Assembly (NCBI GenBank): GCA_023410535.1
Contig: JAEYPR010000027.1
Coordinates: forward strand, 62,001-126,000
Length of the DNA: 64,000 nucleotides
DNA from: Bacillota bacterium
GTDB taxonomy: Bacteria; Bacillota; UBA4882; UBA8346
Reading direction: 5' to 3'
This document shows, piece after piece, positions 44,116-53,916 of this stretch. Both the position numbers and the translations under genes were made by a program. Below the pieces are notes generated by a model, which had not been told where the DNA came from, ran no database searches, and worked only from the letters and a program-made list of their open reading frames with translations. Within the stretch, counting starts at the first letter, position 1. Every line of letters starts with the position of its first letter.

Positions 44116-45207
44116 ATGGAACGAAGTTTGGCGCTGTTGGCGGAGTTGGTCAATATTGATTCGGGAACGGGCGATGCCGAAGGGTTGGCAAAGGTCGGCG
44201 CGGTTTTGCGCCGGGAGACGGCCGCTTTAAAGATGAACTTTGTCAAGGCTACCGCCAAAGACGGTTCGGAACATTTTGTGGCGCAACGGGGCAGTGGTCC
44301 GCGGCTATTGCTAGTGGCGCATGTGGATACGGTTTTTGCCAAAGGGACGGTGGCCCGGTGGGGTTTTAGCGCCGCGGGGGATATTGCCCGCGGTCCGGGA
44401 GTTTCGGACTGCAAATCGGGAGTGGTTACAATCTTAGGGGCCTTGTCCCAGTTGGACACGGCCGGTTGGCCGGAACGGGAGATCATCTGTTTCTTCAACT
44501 CCGACGAGGAGATCAGTTCGCCGGGGTCGCGGGAGATTCTGACCCGGTTGGCGCAGGATGCGGCGGCGGTGATCGTCGTGGAGCCGGCGGAAGGAGAGAC
44601 ATTGACGGTGGCCCGGAAGGGAATCGGCCGGTTTACCATCAAAGTGCTGGGTCAGGCGGCGCATTCGGGAACCAATTATCAGGACGGCAGTAACGCCGTT
44701 GTGGAACTCGCCCATAAGATTCTGGCGGTGCAAAATTTGACCGACCTGGCGGCGGGGGTGACCCTTAATGTCGGAGTAGTGGCGGGCGGCAACCGGCCCA
44801 ATATTGTTCCCGATTTGGCAACGGCCGAAATTGATCTGCGGTTGGTCCGACCGGGACAGGAGGAACGGGTGATCGAAGGGTTGAAACGGATTACCCTCGA
44901 ATGTCAAGTACCCGGGACCAAAGCCAAGTTGAGCGGAGGAATTACCCGTCCGCCGATGCCGTCCAACCCGGGAACGCTGGACTTGTACGAAAAGTTCCGG
45001 GTTGTCGCGGACCGGCTTGGGTTCGAACTCGGCAGCGAGGAGTCGGGCGGCGGTTCCGACGCCAATCTGGTGGCGCCGTTAGGAGTGCCGGTGATTGACG
45101 GGGTCGGCCCGATCGGGGGCGGCCATCATTCGGACCAGGAGTACCTGGAGATTCCCAGTCTATACCGGCGAATTGATCTGTTGGCAGAGTTTTTGAAGGA
45201 TTTTTAA
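44116..45207 (+). CDS. M20-family metallopeptidase (glutamate carboxypeptidase-like)
   Basis: A 363-residue cytoplasmic two-zinc hydrolase. Metal ligands: His in VAHVDTVF, bridging Asp in GVSDCKSG, catalytic Glu pair in FFNSDEEISSPGS, a further acidic ligand in VVEPAEG and C-terminal His in GGGHHSDQEYL. The dimerisation domain (about 175-285) has KGIGRFTIKVLGQAAHSG. Length and motifs fit carboxypeptidase G2/ArgE-like members; substrate likely an N-acyl or glutamyl amino acid, not resolved here. GAGGAGG lies upstream of the ATG. Single gene. Confidence 0.92.
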   Translation: MERSLALLAELVNIDSGTGDAEGLAKVGAVLRRETAALKMNFVKATAKDGSEHFVAQRGSGPRLLLVAHVDTVFAKGTVARWGFSAAGDIARGPGVSDCKSGVVTILGALSQLDTAGWPEREIICFFNSDEEISSPGSREILTRLAQDAAAVIVVEPAEGETLTVARKGIGRFTIKVLGQAAHSGTNYQDGSNAVVELAHKILAVQNLTDLAAGVTLNVGVVAGGNRPNIVPDLATAEIDLRLVRPGQEERVIEGLKRITLECQVPGTKAKLSGGITRPPMPSNPGTLDLYEKFRVVADRLGFELGSEESGGGSDANLVAPLGVPVIDGVGPIGGGHHSDQEYLEIPSLYRRIDLLAEFLKDF

Positions 45208-45259
45208 TGGCCGATCTGACCAATTCATGGCGCGCGGAGGTGAACACCCTCCGCGTTTT

Positions 45260-46954
45260 TTATTGCCAAAGCCGGAATGGCCGACGCTCAATTGTTTTGC
45301 CTTGGATAAACGGGATCCGTAAACGAACCCGCAATCCGGTTTGCCAGGATTCCAGGATAATCCCGTATTGCTGACCGTAAGAATAACGGACCCGGAAGTG
45401 AATGTTGGCAATCCCTAAATTATTGCCGTACCCTCCCTGCTTCTCCGGATGCTCCTCTTGGAGCGCCGCGGTGACCTCGCGCAACCGTTCCGCGGAGATT
45501 CCCGGCCCGTCATCAGTAACTTGGATTTCCAACGCCCCGCCATCGGGAATAACGGTGACGGTGATGGCCACGGGGTCAAGACTTTTCTCGACGCCGTGGA
45601 CAAAACAATTTTCAACCAACGGCTGGATTGAAAACTTGATCACCGGAACGTCGAGTAGGGCGTCGGAAACGTTTAACTGAAAACTAAACCGGTTATCATA
45701 GCGGATCTGTTGCAACGCGATATATTCCTGCAGGTATTGCAGTTCCTCGCGCAACGGGACCACGGCATTGGGATTACGAGTGGCGTAACGGAAGATATTG
45801 GATAACGAACGGAGCATCGCAACCAAGGCGGTATTCCCCGAGGAAATGGCGAACCCCACCATCCGGTCCAGAGTATTAAAGAGAAAGTGCGGGTTAATGT
45901 GAGCTTGTAAGGCGCGAAATTCGGCGGTGCGCCACAGGTCCTCCGCAACGCGCAGTTTCCGCAAGTTGGCATAAATGGTCCCCGCGAACAGGGTCGCGAT
46001 GATGACGCAAAGCAGCGCGACGACTAACGGTCCGGCGGTAATCCGCCGGATGGGATCAACCACATCGGCGGCGGGACGTTCGACGGTCACGACCATGCCC
46101 AAGGTCGGATCATGGAGAAAGACTCCGGCGATCTTTTGCTTTTGTTTTTGGTAGAGCGTAAACCCGAATTCCTGCTCCGGGTGCTTCAGCATCTGTTGTA
46201 ACAACGGCGAACGTTCTTCATGGAGCATCGCTTGGAAATTGCCGTTGTAATAACGATACGGGCTGGCCAATAACTGGCCGTCGGTACTGTAAATTGAGAC
46301 CGGTTCATTCCCCCAGTCGATATCGACTCCAGTGTTGTCGACCAAGGCCCGGTTGATATCCAATTCAAGACCGGCGGCATGGGCCATTTTGGAACGCTGC
46401 GTATCGATGCTGATCAGCGGGACCAGAGTGGCCATTCCGATTGGGTCGGTAAAGGGCCGGCCAACCATCGCCTGGGTCCGTCCTAAAATATAACCCATAA
46501 AGGTGTGGGGGGTCCTGCCTTTCAAATAATCGCTCCACCATGGCAACTTCATAACATGTTGCGGACGGGTGTTGGGAGAAGGAAACAAAGCGCCGTCGGG
46601 GTAAGCAACCCAACTCCGAACCACGCTGGGCGAGTTATTATTCATCAGCAGCAGTTCATTCTGTAGTGACTCGGAGTTTTTGGTGGCGGCGCCGGTCGAG
46701 AACATTAGATTATCCAAACGCAAGGCGGCGCGGACGAAAATCTGGTCCAGCTGCTCCCGGTAAAATTTCGCCTCCCAATAAAGATGCTGCTCCATTTGAC
46801 GGGTCAGTTCACGCGAGACTTGAAGATAAACCACGATACTGGAGACCACGGCAGTCAGCAGGATGATGCAACAAAATACAATCCAGGCTGAATTGTTAAT
46901 ATCGCGCCAGGATCCAAACGGGAGCATTTTTTGGGCATGATTGCCTCCGGTCAT
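45260..46954 (-). CDS. YesM-type sensor histidine kinase
   Basis: A 564-residue membrane kinase. Two membrane segments (about 22-46 and 308-330) enclose a large extracellular sensor domain of dCache type. The His_kinase domain has phosphoacceptor His356 in INPHFLFN, the N-box VENCFVHG, DDGPG and the G-rich GNNLGIANI. No HAMP domain follows the second segment, unlike most YesM proteins. Its ATG overlaps the stop of the response regulator gene (ATGA). In Bacillota such pairs sense extracellular glycans and control the adjoining importer, here transcribed divergently. Confidence 0.93.
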   Translation of the reverse strand: MTGGNHAQKMLPFGSWRDINNSAWIVFCCIILLTAVVSSIVVYLQVSRELTRQMEQHLYWEAKFYREQLDQIFVRAALRLDNLMFSTGAATKNSESLQNELLLMNNNSPSVVRSWVAYPDGALFPSPNTRPQHVMKLPWWSDYLKGRTPHTFMGYILGRTQAMVGRPFTDPIGMATLVPLISIDTQRSKMAHAAGLELDINRALVDNTGVDIDWGNEPVSIYSTDGQLLASPYRYYNGNFQAMLHEERSPLLQQMLKHPEQEFGFTLYQKQKQKIAGVFLHDPTLGMVVTVERPAADVVDPIRRITAGPLVVALLCVIIATLFAGTIYANLRKLRVAEDLWRTAEFRALQAHINPHFLFNTLDRMVGFAISSGNTALVAMLRSLSNIFRYATRNPNAVVPLREELQYLQEYIALQQIRYDNRFSFQLNVSDALLDVPVIKFSIQPLVENCFVHGVEKSLDPVAITVTVIPDGGALEIQVTDDGPGISAERLREVTAALQEEHPEKQGGYGNNLGIANIHFRVRYSYGQQYGIILESWQTGLRVRLRIPFIQGKTIERRPFRLWQ

Positions 46955-47739
46955 GATGTAATCCGGTCGCCGCGACGGGATTGGGAACGGTACGCCCCGG
47001 GCGTCTGACCCGTTTCACGACGAAAAATCCGGCTGAAGTAGGCCAGATCGGCATAGCCGACCTGATACGCCACTTCTTGAATTTGCAGATTGGTATGTTC
47101 CAATAAGTGTTTGGCTTTATCAACCCGGTAACCGGTGAGATATTCCAGAAAGTTAACGCCGCAATGCTTAACAAACCGGGCGCTTAGGTAGGTGGGATTC
47201 ACGGCGACGCTTTTAGCGACTTGGGTCAGGGTTAGCGCCTCCATATAGTGTTCGCGAATATAGCTTTTGGCTTGAAGAAGGTAGCCGGGTAACACCTCGT
47301 CTTCGTTGGCGGCCGGTCCGGCTTGAAGTTCGGATTGGATTTGATGGCGAAGTTTGGACAGTTCCGCTTGGTCTTTTTCAAACCGGGCCCGGACCCTTTC
47401 CAATAAATCACGGATGTTTTCCGGAAACACCGGCTTGAGAAGGTATTCGCAGACTCCGAGGCGGATTGCCTGTTGGGCGTAGCCGAAATCGTCGTGGCCG
47501 CTGATGATTGCCGCTTGGCCGCGCCAACCGGCCTGTTGCAAGCGGTCGATTAATTGCAAACCGTCGATCTGCGGCATCCTGATATCGGTGATGATCAGAT
47601 CCGGTTTGATTAATTTTAGATCGAATAAGGCCTCTTCCCCGCCCAATGCTTTGGCGGCCACATGAAAACCGGAATCAGCCCGGGCGATGTAATCGGTGAG
47701 CTGTTGCAGGGCGCCAGGTTCATCGTCGACTACCATCAC
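46951..47739 (-). CDS. YesN-type response regulator, receiver plus AraC DNA-binding domain
   Basis: About 262 residues: receiver domain (1-120) with acidic pair Asp5/Asp6 and phosphoacceptor Asp52 (IITDIRMPQ), a coiled-coil linker, and AraC-type double helix-turn-helix (about 160-258). The ATG/GTG codons at 47736-47739 lie 26 bases from the strong site GGGAGGAGG. An in-frame CTG at 47757, 8 bases after that site, would add LNNLYQ and give the usual (L/M)YQVMVVDDEP N-terminus, so a CTG start is likely. Cotranscribed with the kinase; predicted activator of the sugar importer genes. Confidence 0.92.
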   Translation of the reverse strand: MMVVDDEPGALQQLTDYIARADSGFHVAAKALGGEEALFDLKLIKPDLIITDIRMPQIDGLQLIDRLQQAGWRGQAAIISGHDDFGYAQQAIRLGVCEYLLKPVFPENIRDLLERVRARFEKDQAELSKLRHQIQSELQAGPAANEDEVLPGYLLQAKSYIREHYMEALTLTQVAKSVAVNPTYLSARFVKHCGVNFLEYLTGYRVDKAKHLLEHTNLQIQEVAYQVGYADLAYFSRIFRRETGQTPGAYRSQSRRGDRITS

Positions 47740-47803
47740 TTGGTATAAGTTATTCAGCTCCGCTTCCTCCTCCCGGACCCAAGGTTTGTCTTATCAATCC
47801 TCG

Positions 47804-47819
47804 GTAACATTGTAACATT
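47804..47819. promoter_or_regulatory. Tandem GTAACATT repeat in the YesN/importer intergenic region
   Basis: GTAACATT occurs twice head to tail. It lies in the 260-base divergent region between the two-component genes and the binding-protein gene. A possible -10 box TATAAT lies at 47903-47908 on the plus strand. AraC-type regulators bind direct repeats, so this is a candidate YesN site, though one 8-bp repeat is short. Confidence 0.35.
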
Positions 47820-48020
47820 AATTTAACCTGTTTGTTAGTGAAGCTAAAAAAAATCCTAATTAAGCAAAAGGATGTCACTATGATCGAACAATGGCCGGCG
47901 GGTATAATCAACGTAACGGATTAGTTACAACCGGATTACCGACCGATGAAATGACGGCGGTGAAGCTGGAGCGAATCCGGTGAGTTTTACGAGTTAAAAA
48001 ATAAAAGGGAGGAAGTAGTG

Positions 48021-49307
48021 ATGTTGCGGAATCGGATGTTTTTCTTCGGTTTAATACTGCTTTTGGTGGTGATTGCCGCTCCGACATTGTTGGCCGCCAA
48101 CGAGGTAACCACCATTAGGTACGCCTTTTGGGGCAACCCGGCGGCGATCGGGGTGGAAAAAGACATCATCGACGAGTTTGAAAAAGCTTATCCTACCATT
48201 AAGGTTGAACCGATCGCGGTTGGTTATAACGATTACCACCCGAAATTGTTGACTCTGATCGCAGGTGGGCAAGCGCCCGACGTGATGCGGATCGATTCGT
48301 TTTATTTCGCCGACTTTTTACGGGTCAAAGCCCTGCAGGACATTACGAAGTTGATCAAACGGGATCATCTGAAAGTGGAAAGCTATTACCAAGCCGGTTT
48401 GCTCGACAGCATGAACAAAGGGAAATATTACGGTTTGCCCTGGTCGACCGCACCGTATTACATGATCATCAATTTGAAAATGTTTAAAGACGCCGGGATC
48501 CCGGTGCCGTCCCTGGATTGGAAATGGAATGATTTTGTCCGGATCAGTAAAGCGCTGACCAAAGGGGAGGGCGCCAACCGCCAATACGGGTTCGCCGACG
48601 ACTTTCAAATGTCACATATTTTGCCTTGGGTATGGGGCGACGGCGGGGACCTGTTTGACAAGACCCGCAAAAAATTTACCTTGAACAGTAAAGCGGCTAC
48701 CGCGAAAATTCAACAATTGGCCGATCTCTGTAAACAAGATATTTTTCCCGATCCGGCGCAGTTTCCCAGCGCCGAGGTGTTGAATCGTTGGACGGTCAAT
48801 CATAAAGTGGCCATGCGCTTCGGTTCCGCCCAGGAAGTTTTAGCCCTCCAAAATGTCAACGGATTTGAGTTTGAAGTGTTGCCGTATCCCGGTGGCGCCA
48901 CCAACCCGCGGACGACACTCTTCAAATCCAATACCGTGGGAATCAGTTCCGCTTCGAAAAAGCAAGAAGCGGCTTGGACGTTCCTGAAGTTTTTACGGGC
49001 TCCGGGAATGCGCGGCGAAGTCCTGTACATGGAGGCCAAACGGATGCCGCCGACCGTTGATAGTCCGGAACTCTGGAAGATTTATGCCGATCCGACCAAA
49101 TCACCGCGGAAGATCGCTGAAGTAACCCAAGCTTGCGCCAGCAAATACGGGCATGTTTTACCGCTGCGGCCGGGTTGGTTGGAGATCCAAGGGTTACTCA
49201 CTCCGCAACTGCAAAAAGTGTTCGCCGGACAATTGCCCGCGGCGACCGTTTTAAAAGAGATTGCCCCGAAAGTCGAAGAGATCATGCGGCGAACCGATAG
49301 CCAATAA
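48021..49307 (+). CDS. Sugar ABC transporter substrate-binding protein (family 1)
   Basis: A 428-residue extracytoplasmic binding protein. ATG at 48021, 8 bases after GGGAGG (a GTG one codon upstream is also possible). Signal peptide about 1-24; the cleavage region LLAAN has no lipobox Cys, so it is probably not a lipoprotein, unlike most Gram-positive binding proteins; this fits a periplasm. The fold signature includes LLTLIAGGQAPDVMRID and GLPWSTAPYYMIINLKMFKD AGIPVP-type phrases of family 1 sugar binders. It delivers oligosaccharides to the two permeases downstream. No ATPase gene is nearby; a shared MsmX/UgpC-type ATPase elsewhere is expected. Confidence 0.93.
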   Translation: MLRNRMFFFGLILLLVVIAAPTLLAANEVTTIRYAFWGNPAAIGVEKDIIDEFEKAYPTIKVEPIAVGYNDYHPKLLTLIAGGQAPDVMRIDSFYFADFLRVKALQDITKLIKRDHLKVESYYQAGLLDSMNKGKYYGLPWSTAPYYMIINLKMFKDAGIPVPSLDWKWNDFVRISKALTKGEGANRQYGFADDFQMSHILPWVWGDGGDLFDKTRKKFTLNSKAATAKIQQLADLCKQDIFPDPAQFPSAEVLNRWTVNHKVAMRFGSAQEVLALQNVNGFEFEVLPYPGGATNPRTTLFKSNTVGISSASKKQEAAWTFLKFLRAPGMRGEVLYMEAKRMPPTVDSPELWKIYADPTKSPRKIAEVTQACASKYGHVLPLRPGWLEIQGLLTPQLQKVFAGQLPAATVLKEIAPKVEEIMRRTDSQ

Positions 49308-49316
49308 GCACGAGTC

Positions 49317-49350
49317 AACTGGAGGGGACGGAGTGTCGTCCCCTCCAGTT
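49317..49350 (+). terminator. Intra-operon hairpin after the binding-protein gene
   Basis: AACTGGAGGGGACG (49317-49330) pairs perfectly with CGTCCCCTCCAGTT (49337-49350). There is no real T run, so it probably stabilises or attenuates, giving more binding protein than permease. Confidence 0.7.
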
Positions 49351-49487
49351 TCGCAAAAAGCCGGTTATCCTTCGTACGGTGTTCGGGACGCGGCGATTGT
49401 CTCAATAATGAAATTGCCGGACGCTACGATAAGCAGTGAGAATCAGGCAATTTCACGATAAAATCATTTGGGGTTTGGAGGAAGAAG

Positions 49488-50369
49488 ATGAAAGTCAGGA
49501 CTGCGGAATTTCGTGAGGCAGTGGCCGGTTATCTGTTTTTGATGCCCAATTTGCTTGGATTTATCATTTTTACAGTCTTTCCGGTAGTTGGTTCGTTATT
49601 GTTGAGTTTCTCCGATTGGAACTTGTTGACGCCGCCGGTTGCGGTAGGATTGGAGAATTACCAGAAACTCGGGAGCGACCCCTTGCTCGCGCAATCATTG
49701 ATCAATACCGCTTACTTTTCCTTTGCAAGCGTTCCTTTGAATATAATTCTTGCGCTTTTTTTGGCAATTTTAATAAATAGAAAGCGCGGCGGGATCGGTT
49801 TCTTCAAAGCCGCCTACTTTCTGCCCACCATCTATTCCACGGTTGCGGTCGCGTTAATCTGGCAGTGGATTTACGAGAGCAAGACCGGTCTCTTAAATCA
49901 CGTGTTGAGTTGGGTGCATTTGGGTCCGTTTCCCTGGCTGACTTCGCCGCAATGGGCGATGCTCAGCGTGGTTGGGGTGGCGGTTTGGCGGGGCGTCGGC
50001 TATAATATGCTGATTTTCTTAGCGGGTTTGCAGGGCGTCCCGGCCGATCTGTACGAAGCGGCCCGGATCGACGGGGCCAGCCGTTGGCAAATGTTTCTCC
50101 ATGTGACCTGGCCGGTCATCTCGCCCAGCACTTTCTTTGTGACCATCACCTCAATCATCAATTCCTTCCAGGTTTTTGATATTACCACCGTGTTGACCAA
50201 CGGCGGTCCCGCCAACGCCACGAATACCTTGGTGATGCTCATTTATCAACATGCGTTCCAATTTTTCCGGATGGGTTATGCCTCGGCCATCGCTTATGTG
50301 TTGTTTGGGATCGTTTTGGTATTGACGGTTGTCCAAACGACCCTGTCGAAACGTTGGGTTCATTACTGA
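49488..50369 (+). CDS. Sugar ABC transporter permease (MalF/UgpA type)
   Basis: A 293-residue permease with six transmembrane segments. The EAA loop that docks to the ATPase reads EAARIDGASRWQMFLHVTWP. First of two permease genes after the binding protein; the 180-base gap contains the hairpin at 49317. TTTGGAGGAAGAAG precedes the ATG. Confidence 0.94.
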   Translation: MKVRTAEFREAVAGYLFLMPNLLGFIIFTVFPVVGSLLLSFSDWNLLTPPVAVGLENYQKLGSDPLLAQSLINTAYFSFASVPLNIILALFLAILINRKRGGIGFFKAAYFLPTIYSTVAVALIWQWIYESKTGLLNHVLSWVHLGPFPWLTSPQWAMLSVVGVAVWRGVGYNMLIFLAGLQGVPADLYEAARIDGASRWQMFLHVTWPVISPSTFFVTITSIINSFQVFDITTVLTNGGPANATNTLVMLIYQHAFQFFRMGYASAIAYVLFGIVLVLTVVQTTLSKRWVHY

Positions 50370-50436
50370 TCCGCCGGACCGTTGCGATCGTTTCGTCCCG
50401 AGAACTTAGCAATCTTTGAAAATTGAGGTGTACATC

Positions 50437-51306
50437 ATGTCAGCCGAGTTGACACAAGAATTGAAAATTGCTTCCAAGACGCCGGCCCGTCCGTGCTGGG
50501 GCGAGCTGGCCGCTTACCTGATTTTGGGGCTGGGCGCTTTGGTGATGATTCTCCCGTTGTTTTGGTCATTGGCCACCTCCTTCAAGTCTTACAGCGAAGT
50601 CTTTACCAATCCGTACGGGTTATTGCCGCAAAAGTGGCAGACGCAGAACTTTTGGGAAGTTTTTAAGGTTGTCCCGTTTCATCTTTATTTTCTCAATACC
50701 CTTAAGATTACGGCCCTCTGCACCGTGGGGACGTTAGCGACCTCGGCGGTGGCGGCTTATGCGTTCGCCCGGTTGCGCTTTCCCGGCCGCGACTTTTTGT
50801 TCTGGGGTTATCTGAGCACCTTAATGATTCCCCGTCAAATTACCCTGGTCCCGACGTTTGTCCTGATGAAGTGGTTTGGCCTGCTGGACAATCATCTCTC
50901 CTTGATTTTGCCGGGTTTGTTCAGCGCCTACGGAACATTCCTGTTACGCCAGTTCTTTTTAACCCTCCCGTTCGAGTTGGAGGAGGCGGCGGTGATCGAC
51001 GGCTGCGGCTATTTGCGGCGTTTTTTCCAGATAATTTTGCCGCTGGCCAAGCCGGCCCTGGCGACCTTGGCGATCTTCACGATGATGGCGCAATGGAATG
51101 ATTTTCTATATCCGATGATTTTTATCAACAGTGAGCAGAACCGGACGCTAACGTTAGGGTTGGCGATCTTTCGCGGCGACGCCGATGTGCAATGGAATCT
51201 GCTGATGGCCGCCACCACCCTCACCAGTCTGCCGATTGTGGTAGCGTTCCTGTCGGCGCAACGGTTCTTTGTCGAGGGAATCGCCATGACCGGGATTAAA
51301 GGTTGA
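50437..51306 (+). CDS. Sugar ABC transporter permease (MalG/UgpE type)
   Basis: A 289-residue partner permease with six transmembrane segments. EAA loop: EEAAVIDGCGYLRRFFQIILP. The ATG at 50437 follows TTGAGGTG; a TTG at 50416 lacks a site. It forms the membrane channel with the preceding gene product. Confidence 0.94.
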   Translation: MSAELTQELKIASKTPARPCWGELAAYLILGLGALVMILPLFWSLATSFKSYSEVFTNPYGLLPQKWQTQNFWEVFKVVPFHLYFLNTLKITALCTVGTLATSAVAAYAFARLRFPGRDFLFWGYLSTLMIPRQITLVPTFVLMKWFGLLDNHLSLILPGLFSAYGTFLLRQFFLTLPFELEEAAVIDGCGYLRRFFQIILPLAKPALATLAIFTMMAQWNDFLYPMIFINSEQNRTLTLGLAIFRGDADVQWNLLMAATTLTSLPIVVAFLSAQRFFVEGIAMTGIKG

Positions 51307-51369
51307 GGTGGACAACGGACAACCGCCGACGGACGGCGGGCGACGTGCGATGGGTAAGGAGGAACATTG

Positions 51370-53859
51370 ATGATTGTTTGTAAACGTTTAACCGGGTTTA
51401 CGCCCGGCGCCGATTATATGGAATTGGATACTGACGCCGGGAAGCTGCGTTTGTACTTTCTCCGGGATGATATCATCCGGATTCGCTGCACCTTTACGCC
51501 GGAGTTTGCGGAGGATGCTTCATACGCCTTGATCACCACCGCCTGGGAAGACCGGCTGGACGGACTGTTTCAAAGCGAGCGCCGGCGGATCCGGCCGGTG
51601 ACGCCGGAAATCGTCCGGGAAGAAACGGCGCTGGTCTTTCAGACCAAGGCGCTGCGCGTGGTGGTTCAGCAAGAACCGTTTGGGATCGACATCTTCGACC
51701 GGGACGGCTGCCGCCTCTATTCGGATCTGCGGGAACGTTCCTACGTTAAGGACGCTTTGGGCCGGTTGTATCATTATCAATTGCTGGATCCGGACGATTG
51801 TTACTACGGGTTTGGCGAGAAGTCGGGCCGGTTGAACAAGGCCAAGCGGCGGTTGCGGATGGCGAACAACGATACCTTGGGGTATGATTCGGAAACTGCC
51901 GATCCGCTTTACAAGATGATCCCGTTTTACCTAAAGCTGAATCGGAAACAGCCGGTCGCGACCGGTCTGTTCTATCACAATTTTCACCCGGCCGTTTTTG
52001 ATCTGGGCTGCGAACGTTGCGCTTACGTGCCGCGCTACAGTTATTATTGCGCCGACGGCGGTGAGCTGGACCTGTTCTTCATTTACGGGCCGGCCCTCGC
52101 CGACGTCATCCGCGGCTATACCGACCTGACCGGAAAGACAGCCTTGCCGCCGCGGTATTCGTTGGGCTACATGGGATCGACCATGTACTACACCGAGCTT
52201 GACCAGGATAGCGACGCGGCGGTGCTGGGTTTCGTGGCGAAAGCCCGGAAACACGAAATTCCCCTCGACGGGTTCCATCTCTCGTCCGGGTATACCAGCG
52301 GCTCCGATGGCAAACGGTATGTTTTCAACTGGAACCGGCGGCGCTTTCCGGATCCGGCCCGTTTTATCAAGCAAATGCAGGTCCAAGGAGCCACAGTCTC
52401 TCCCAATGTCAAACCGGGTTTGCTAACCACCCATCCGCGGTATCGCCAATTTCAGGCGGTCGACGGTCTGATCAAGGAAGCCGCGGGCGACCGCCCGCAT
52501 CTCACCCGTTTTTGGGGCGGACCCGGTTCGCTGGTGGACTTCACCCAACCGGCGGCGCGCGATTTATGGAAACGGTTGCTCCGCGAGAATTTGGTTGATT
52601 ACGGCATCAAGGCGATCTGGAACGACAATTGCGAGTTTGAACTGGACGACCCCGACGCGCTTTGCCATAATGACGGCCAACCGGTCGCGGCCAGCGCGGT
52701 CAAAGCGATCCTGCCCAACCTGATGGCGCTGGTCGCCCGGCAGGCGATTGCCGAGGCGGCGCCGGAGCAACGCCCCTATATCCTCAACCGGGCCGGCGGA
52801 CCGGGGATTCAACGGTATGCGCAGACCTGGGCCGGGGATAACTACACCAGCTGGCATAGCCTGCGGTTTAATATTCCGGTCATGTTGGGAATGGGCTTGT
52901 CGGGCGTAGCCAATCAGGGGATCGACGTGGGCGGTTTCGCCGGACCGGCCCCGGAGCCGGAATTGTTGGTCCGCTGGGTGCAAAATGCCGTGTTTTACCC
53001 GCGTTTCTGTATCCACTCAATGAATGATGACAATACCGTGACCGAGCCGTGGATGTATCCGTCCGTTACCGGGCTGATCCGGGACGCGCTCAAGTTGCGT
53101 TACCGTTTGTTACCGTACCTGTATTCGCTGTTTCATGAGGCCGCCCGGACCGGAGCGCCGGTCATGCGGCCGTTAGTCTACGAGTTCCAGCACGATTCCA
53201 ATACCTATGAAACCAGTTTTGACTTTCTCTGTGGTCCGTGGCTGTTGGTAGCGGGGGTTTTCGAAAAGGGCCAGACCGAACGGGAGGTTTACCTGCCGGC
53301 CGGAGCCCAATGGCAGGATTGGCACAGCGGCGCGCGTTACGCCGGCGGTCAGACCGTCACCGTGGCCACGCCGTTGGAACGGCTGCCGTTCTTCCTGCGT
53401 TCCGGGGCGATTTTGCCGCTGGGCGAGCCGGGACCAAGTATTCAACTGCAAACGGAAACCGAACTGAAACTGTTGATTTACCCCGAGGGGCAGAGCCGGT
53501 TTGTCCTGTATGAGGATGACGGCGTCTCCAACGACTACCTGACCGGGAGGTTCCTGTCAACCGCCATTACGGTCCTGGCCGACTCCAGGCAGGTGACCGT
53601 GGCTTTCGCGCCGGAGGGGGATTACCGCTCGCCGTTAACGCGGGTCTGCTTGGATGTCTGCTGCGAGCGGACCGCTCCGGTGGGCGTCACAGTCGCCGGT
53701 GAACCGTTGCCGTTGTTGCTTGATGCCGAGGCTTGGCAGGCGGCGGAGTGCGGCTGGCATTTCAACCAGGAACTCCGGCGGGCACAGATCAAATACCCGC
53801 GCCGCGACGGTTCGTATGCGGTGGCGATCAACTGTTGGAATCCGGATCTGATCGAATAA
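51370..53859 (+). CDS. Glycoside hydrolase family 31 (alpha-glucosidase/alpha-xylosidase type)
   Basis: An 829-residue cytoplasmic enzyme without signal peptide. The N-terminal beta-sandwich (about 1-225) leads to the TIM barrel with catalytic nucleophile Asp419 in AIWNDNCEFE and acid/base Asp490 in WAGDNYTSW. C-terminal beta domains follow, including GAILPLGEPG and the FVLYEDDG phrase. The nucleophile block differs from the YicI-type KTDFGE, so I leave the substrate open: alpha-glucosides are most likely. It retains alpha configuration. Last gene of the YesMN-controlled import cluster, so it cleaves the imported oligosaccharide. ATG at 51370, 7 bases after AAGGAGG. Confidence 0.93.
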   Translation: MIVCKRLTGFTPGADYMELDTDAGKLRLYFLRDDIIRIRCTFTPEFAEDASYALITTAWEDRLDGLFQSERRRIRPVTPEIVREETALVFQTKALRVVVQQEPFGIDIFDRDGCRLYSDLRERSYVKDALGRLYHYQLLDPDDCYYGFGEKSGRLNKAKRRLRMANNDTLGYDSETADPLYKMIPFYLKLNRKQPVATGLFYHNFHPAVFDLGCERCAYVPRYSYYCADGGELDLFFIYGPALADVIRGYTDLTGKTALPPRYSLGYMGSTMYYTELDQDSDAAVLGFVAKARKHEIPLDGFHLSSGYTSGSDGKRYVFNWNRRRFPDPARFIKQMQVQGATVSPNVKPGLLTTHPRYRQFQAVDGLIKEAAGDRPHLTRFWGGPGSLVDFTQPAARDLWKRLLRENLVDYGIKAIWNDNCEFELDDPDALCHNDGQPVAASAVKAILPNLMALVARQAIAEAAPEQRPYILNRAGGPGIQRYAQTWAGDNYTSWHSLRFNIPVMLGMGLSGVANQGIDVGGFAGPAPEPELLVRWVQNAVFYPRFCIHSMNDDNTVTEPWMYPSVTGLIRDALKLRYRLLPYLYSLFHEAARTGAPVMRPLVYEFQHDSNTYETSFDFLCGPWLLVAGVFEKGQTEREVYLPAGAQWQDWHSGARYAGGQTVTVATPLERLPFFLRSGAILPLGEPGPSIQLQTETELKLLIYPEGQSRFVLYEDDGVSNDYLTGRFLSTAITVLADSRQVTVAFAPEGDYRSPLTRVCLDVCCERTAPVGVTVAGEPLPLLLDAEAWQAAECGWHFNQELRRAQIKYPRRDGSYAVAINCWNPDLIE

Positions 53860-53916
53860 CTCCAATGTTTTTTCCTTGATTACAATCCGTTCTTTACTAC
53901 CTCACTACCTCCCTTC

